Source of the DNA: Zhaonella formicivorans
GTDB taxonomy: Bacteria > Bacillota > DUOV01 > Zhaonellaceae
NCBI RefSeq assembly: GCF_004353525.1
Contig: NZ_CP085524.1
Span: 434,001-498,000, forward strand
DNA: 64,000 bases
Direction of reading: 5' to 3'
Below, piece after piece: positions 60,882-64,000 of this stretch (the stretch's first letter is position 1; every line of letters starts with the position of its first letter). The notes under the pieces are model-generated. The model made no database searches, was not told the origin of the DNA, and was given only the letters and a program-made list of their open reading frames with translations. A program made the position numbers and the translations under genes.

Positions 60882-60949
60882 AATAGCTAATGATGTCAAA
60901 CATCCAGACAACTGGATAGCCAGGGTCAAATCATACTTAGTCCTACTCG

Positions 60950-60987
60950 AACCCAAAGTTATATGCAGATATAGCTTTGGGTTTTTA
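60950..60987 (+). terminator. Rho-independent terminator
   Basis: AACCCAAAG (60950-60958) pairs with CTTTGGGTT (60975-60983) with extra inner pairs, then TTTT. Confidence 0.88.
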
Positions 60988-61029
60988 TTTAGGTTAAGTT
61001 AATTTATTATTTGCCAGGAGGGGTTAGTA

Positions 61030-63585
61030 ATGGTTAAATTTACACTTAACGGACAGGTGGTGGCTGCGCCCGGCGATACTAACCTAATGGAATACCTGCG
61101 GGATGAAGCCAGGCTCACCTCGGTTAAAAACGGCTGTGCAGAGGGAGTGTGCGGCGCCTGTACCATTTTGGTAGACGGAAAAGCTACCCGCGCTTGTACC
61201 CTGACTGTTGCGAAAATCGAGGGTAAAGAGATTTTAACAGTTGAAGGCCTGAGCGAAAGGGAGAAAGAGATCTATTCTTGGGCTTTTGCCGAAGCAGGGG
61301 CTGTGCAGTGCGGTTTTTGTATCCCCGGTATGGTAATGAGCTCCAAGGCTCTTTTGGACAAAAATCCTGCTCCCAGTCCGGAAGAAGTAAAAAAAGCACT
61401 GCGCAATAATATCTGCCGCTGTACCGGTTATGTAAAAATTGAAAAGGCTGTAATGCTGGCTGCTCAAGCGTTCAGAGGAGAAGTTACCCCGGGCGAAAGC
61501 GTTGCGGCTAGTGTCGGCGCCCGTTTCCAACGGGTGGATGCCCGGGTAAAAACATTAGGCACCGCTGAATATGTGGATGACTTGCTTGTTGAAGGCATGC
61601 TTTATGGGGCAGTGCTCAGAACAAAATACCCAAGGGCATTGATTAAGGGTATTGACACCAGCAAAGCAAAAAAACACTCTGGTGTTAAAGCTGTGCTGAC
61701 TGCCGAGGATATACCAGGCAACAGGATGCAGGGTTACCTTATCAAAGACTGGCCGACACTGGTTGCTGTAGGAGAAGAAACCAGGTATGTTGGCGATGCT
61801 CTTGTACTTGTTGCAGCTGAAACGAAAAAAGCGGCACGGGAGGCCCTGGAACTCATCGAAGTTGAATATGAAGAGCTTCCCCCTGTTACTTCTCCCGCTG
61901 AAGCTCTCAAGGAAGATGCACCTAAACTTCATCCCAAGGGTAACCTGTTAAGTAAAACCTATGTCAAGAGAGGTAACCCGGAAGAGGCTTTGGCCAATGC
62001 AAAATATATAGTTACTAAGACATACAAAACCCCGCCAACTGAACATGCCTTTCTGGAGCCAGAAAGTGCTTTGGCTGTGCCGGATACTGACGGTGGCTTA
62101 ACGGTTTACGTGGGTACACAAAGCGTATATCATGATAGGCATGGTATTGCGGATATTTTGGGGTTACCTGAAGAGAAAGTCAGGGTAATCAGCAAATATG
62201 TCGGAGGCGGCTTTGGCGGAAAAGAAGACTTAAGCGTGCAGCATCATGCGGCACTGCTGGCTTGGTTCACCAAAAAACCTGTAAAATTAACCTTGTCCCG
62301 TAAAGAAAGTTTGTTAGTTCATCCCAAGCGCCATGCCATGGAGATAGAATTAACGACCGGTTGTGATGCGGAAGGAAATCTCACCGTAATGATAGCTAAA
62401 ATTGTTTCCGATACCGGGGCTTATGCTTCCCTTGGAGCGCCGGTACTGGAAAGGGCATGTACTCATGTGTCCGGCCCCTATCGCATACCAAATATAGAAT
62501 TAACAGGGCTGGGGGTTTACACCAATAACCCGCCGGCGGGGGCGTTCAGAGGCTTCGGTGTGGCTCAATCCGCCTTTGCTTGCGAATCGAACATGGATCT
62601 TCTGGCCGAACAAGTTGGTATCTCTGCTTGGGAAATCAGGTATAAAAATGCCTTAAGTCCCGGAGATACCATGGCCAACGGGCAGATTGCCGATGAAAGT
62701 ACAGCCATTAAAGAAACACTTTTGGCGGTGCGCGATGTGTACAATAGCTATCCCTATGCCGGGATTGCCTGCGCACTGAAAAATGCAGGCTTGGGGGTTG
62801 GGGTTCCTGACTTTGGTCGGGCCAAGCTAAAAATTTCAAATGGCAAAGTACTGGTTTTGACTGCCGCTCAGTGTATTGGACAGGGGCTAGGAACGGTAGT
62901 GACCCAGATCGTTTGCGAAACTACCGGATTGCCCGAGGAACTGGTAGAAGTTGGCGCCCCTGATACCGCGCTGACGCCAGATTCCGGTCCGACCACAGCT
63001 TCCAGACAAACACTGTTTACAGGCGAAGCGGCCCGTCGGGCAGCTTTGAAACTGGCGGAAAGCCTGCGCTCATCATCCCTGGCTGAACTGGAAGGACAGG
63101 AGTTCTACGGGGAGTATGAAGGGGTAACGGATCCCATTGGTTCAACAAAAGCCAATCCTGTTAGCCATGTAGCCTACAGTTATGCCACCCATGTTGTAAT
63201 ATTAAACAACGAGGGCAAGGTGGAAAAAGTTGTCGCGGCCCACGATGTTGGCACTGCCATCAATCCCACTACCGTAGAGGGACAAATTGAAGGCGGCGTG
63301 GTGATGAGCCTCGGGTACGCACTAAAAGAGGACTTCCCGCTCAAGAACTCTGTGCCAACGGCTAAATTCGGTACCTTAGGTTTATTCAGGTCTACCGATG
63401 TACCGGAAATTGAAGTGATTTTAGTGAACAACAAGCCGTCAGAATTGGCTTACGGAGCTAAAGGGATCGGCGAAATATCCTCAATTCCTACCGCCCCGGC
63501 AGTAGCTTCTGCCTATTACAAATTTGACGGAGTGAGGCGCTACAGTTTGCCTTTAGAAAATACAGCATATAAACCCAAGAAATAA
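61030..63585 (+). CDS. Selenium-dependent-type xanthine dehydrogenase, 2Fe-2S and Mo domains fused
   Basis: 851 residues. Residues 1-75 carry a plant-type 2Fe-2S cluster (NGCAEGVCGACTILVDG then A-C-T-L), 76-150 the second cluster (CGFCIPG and NNICRCTGY). From about 165 to the end is the molybdopterin-cytosine hydroxylase domain with YVGGGFGGKEDL, PPAGAFRGFG and the catalytic Glu in AYGAKGIGEISSIP. Lacking an FAD domain and followed by ssnA, it matches the Se-dependent xanthine dehydrogenase/hydroxylase group in which labile Se is a Mo ligand; no Sec codon is expected. ATG 61030 has GGAGGGG. Purine catabolism is the likely role. Confidence 0.88.
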   Translation: MVKFTLNGQVVAAPGDTNLMEYLRDEARLTSVKNGCAEGVCGACTILVDGKATRACTLTVAKIEGKEILTVEGLSEREKEIYSWAFAEAGAVQCGFCIPGMVMSSKALLDKNPAPSPEEVKKALRNNICRCTGYVKIEKAVMLAAQAFRGEVTPGESVAASVGARFQRVDARVKTLGTAEYVDDLLVEGMLYGAVLRTKYPRALIKGIDTSKAKKHSGVKAVLTAEDIPGNRMQGYLIKDWPTLVAVGEETRYVGDALVLVAAETKKAAREALELIEVEYEELPPVTSPAEALKEDAPKLHPKGNLLSKTYVKRGNPEEALANAKYIVTKTYKTPPTEHAFLEPESALAVPDTDGGLTVYVGTQSVYHDRHGIADILGLPEEKVRVISKYVGGGFGGKEDLSVQHHAALLAWFTKKPVKLTLSRKESLLVHPKRHAMEIELTTGCDAEGNLTVMIAKIVSDTGAYASLGAPVLERACTHVSGPYRIPNIELTGLGVYTNNPPAGAFRGFGVAQSAFACESNMDLLAEQVGISAWEIRYKNALSPGDTMANGQIADESTAIKETLLAVRDVYNSYPYAGIACALKNAGLGVGVPDFGRAKLKISNGKVLVLTAAQCIGQGLGTVVTQIVCETTGLPEELVEVGAPDTALTPDSGPTTASRQTLFTGEAARRAALKLAESLRSSSLAELEGQEFYGEYEGVTDPIGSTKANPVSHVAYSYATHVVILNNEGKVEKVVAAHDVGTAINPTTVEGQIEGGVVMSLGYALKEDFPLKNSVPTAKFGTLGLFRSTDVPEIEVILVNNKPSELAYGAKGIGEISSIPTAPAVASAYYKFDGVRRYSLPLENTAYKPKK

Positions 63586-63620
63586 TTCGTCATGGAGAAC
63601 TAATGTTAGTTGCGTGTTTT

Positions 63621-63680
63621 TAGTTGTTGGTTGCTAGTAATGAACGATTCATAATCAGTTTAACTGGCAACCAACAACTA
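63621..63680 (+). repeat. 14-bp perfect inverted repeat in the xdh-ssnA spacer
   Basis: TAGTTGTTGGTTGC (63621-63634) and its exact complement (63667-63680) flank 32 bases. TTAGTTG-like words recur at 63605-63611 and, on the other strand, at 63681-63692. No T-run follows, so it is more an intercistronic repeat element than a terminator. Confidence 0.75.
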
Positions 63681-63726
63681 TCAACTAACAACCATGTCAA
63701 GTCACAACTATTAGTGAGGAGGTAAC

Positions 63727-64000
63727 ATGATGTTATTAGTTGGAAACGGAATCTTAATTACCCGGGATCCGGCCCAGCCTTTTTTCCAAGACGGCTGCGT
63801 GGCAATCCAAGATAATTTGGTGCTGGAGGTAGGCAGCACTGCTGAATTAAAAACAAAATATCCGCAAGCAAGGTTTATTGACGCCAAAGGCAGAGTGATC
63901 ATGCCTGGTTTGATCAATACCCACATGCATTTCTACAGCACTTTCGCCCGCGGTATGGCTTTAAAGGATGCCCCGCCGACAAACTTTAAAGAAATTCTGG
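63727..64000 (+). CDS. ssnA: Putative aminohydrolase SsnA, 3'-truncated by window edge
   Basis: The first 91 codons of an amidohydrolase-superfamily protein. L-V-G-N-G-I-L-I-T-R-D is followed by a beta-rich composite domain and VIMPGLINTHMHFYSTFARGM, whose H-x-H is the metal pair. The sequence and its location after the Se-type Mo hydroxylase match SsnA, a marker of selenium-dependent Mo enzymes. ATG 63727 or 63730, with GAGGAGGT upstream. The rest lies outside the window. Confidence 0.88.
   Translation, partial: MMLLVGNGILITRDPAQPFFQDGCVAIQDNLVLEVGSTAELKTKYPQARFIDAKGRVIMPGLINTHMHFYSTFARGMALKDAPPTNFKEIL

Overview
The window looks like chromosome of an anaerobic, endospore-forming Gram-positive bacterium of the Clostridia/Peptococcaceae type (Thermincola- or Desulfotomaculum-like). 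This is inferred from several features. Spore genes are present: a Ger germination operon, CwlD and a spore photoproduct lyase-like gene. There is an S-layer-linked multiheme cytochrome and a selenium-type molybdenum hydroxylase followed by ssnA. Shine-Dalgarno sequences are strong, GTG/TTG starts are frequent and Rho-independent hairpins abound. No phage, IS transposase or CRISPR array was seen.

Layout. 1-1.6 kb: 3' end of accD, then accA. 1.7-2.6 kb: a DUF421 membrane protein. 2.7-7.4 kb: a Pho-box-preceded pstSCAB-phoU operon ending in a small LpdD-like protein. 7.5-9.3 kb: a tungstate/molybdate-type permease and ATPase without a binding protein. 9.3-12.9 kb: a YchF-like ATPase, a DHA2 efflux pump and a DUF5714 protein. 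12.9-14.4 kb (minus): uracil permease behind a PyrR-type attenuator. 14.4-14.9 kb: RNase P RNA and tRNA-Met. 15-20.4 kb: a flavoprotein, a 9-heme SLH cytochrome, a histidine kinase whose C-terminus has become a LuxR-type HTH, and DoxX. 20.7-28 kb: an HTH/M29-aminopeptidase-like fusion next to oppABCDF. 28-35.6 kb: a repeat protein, SplB-like protein, LysO, FmdB and MidA proteins, and TrpP behind GAG repeats. 35.9-37.6 kb: speE-speB. 37.8-38.3 kb: six tRNA genes. 38.8-42.4 kb: TPP-riboswitch thiamin salvage operon (thiW-thiD-cytX-thiM). 42.8-48.4 kb: rarD and a minus-strand ger operon with a frameshifted gerAB, flanked on the far side by a short rarD relic. 48.4-54.8 kb: LapA-like protein, choline-kinase-like protein, a structured intergenic element, gdhA, a chemoreceptor and a polysaccharide deacetylase. 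55.1-57.6 kb: M-box Mg2+ riboswitch, a tiny acidic/proline leader ORF, corA, cwlD. 57.7-60.7 kb (minus): PhzF and a large glutamine synthetase-like protein. 61-64 kb: Se-type xanthine dehydrogenase and the start of ssnA.

The most notable signals are four. (i) A fused histidine kinase/NarL-HTH that appears to be a collapsed two-component pair beside the cytochrome gene. (ii) An ArsR-like HTH fused to an M29 aminopeptidase domain with altered metal-site residues, adjacent to opp and a perfect palindrome. (iii) corA apparently under two layers of control, an M-box followed by an MgtL-like leader peptide and mutually exclusive hairpins over the corA ribosome-binding site. (iv) RNA regulation read directly from sequence: PyrR-loop attenuator, TRAP-like GAG repeats, TPP riboswitch. 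All functions are by motif recognition only; no database search was possible.
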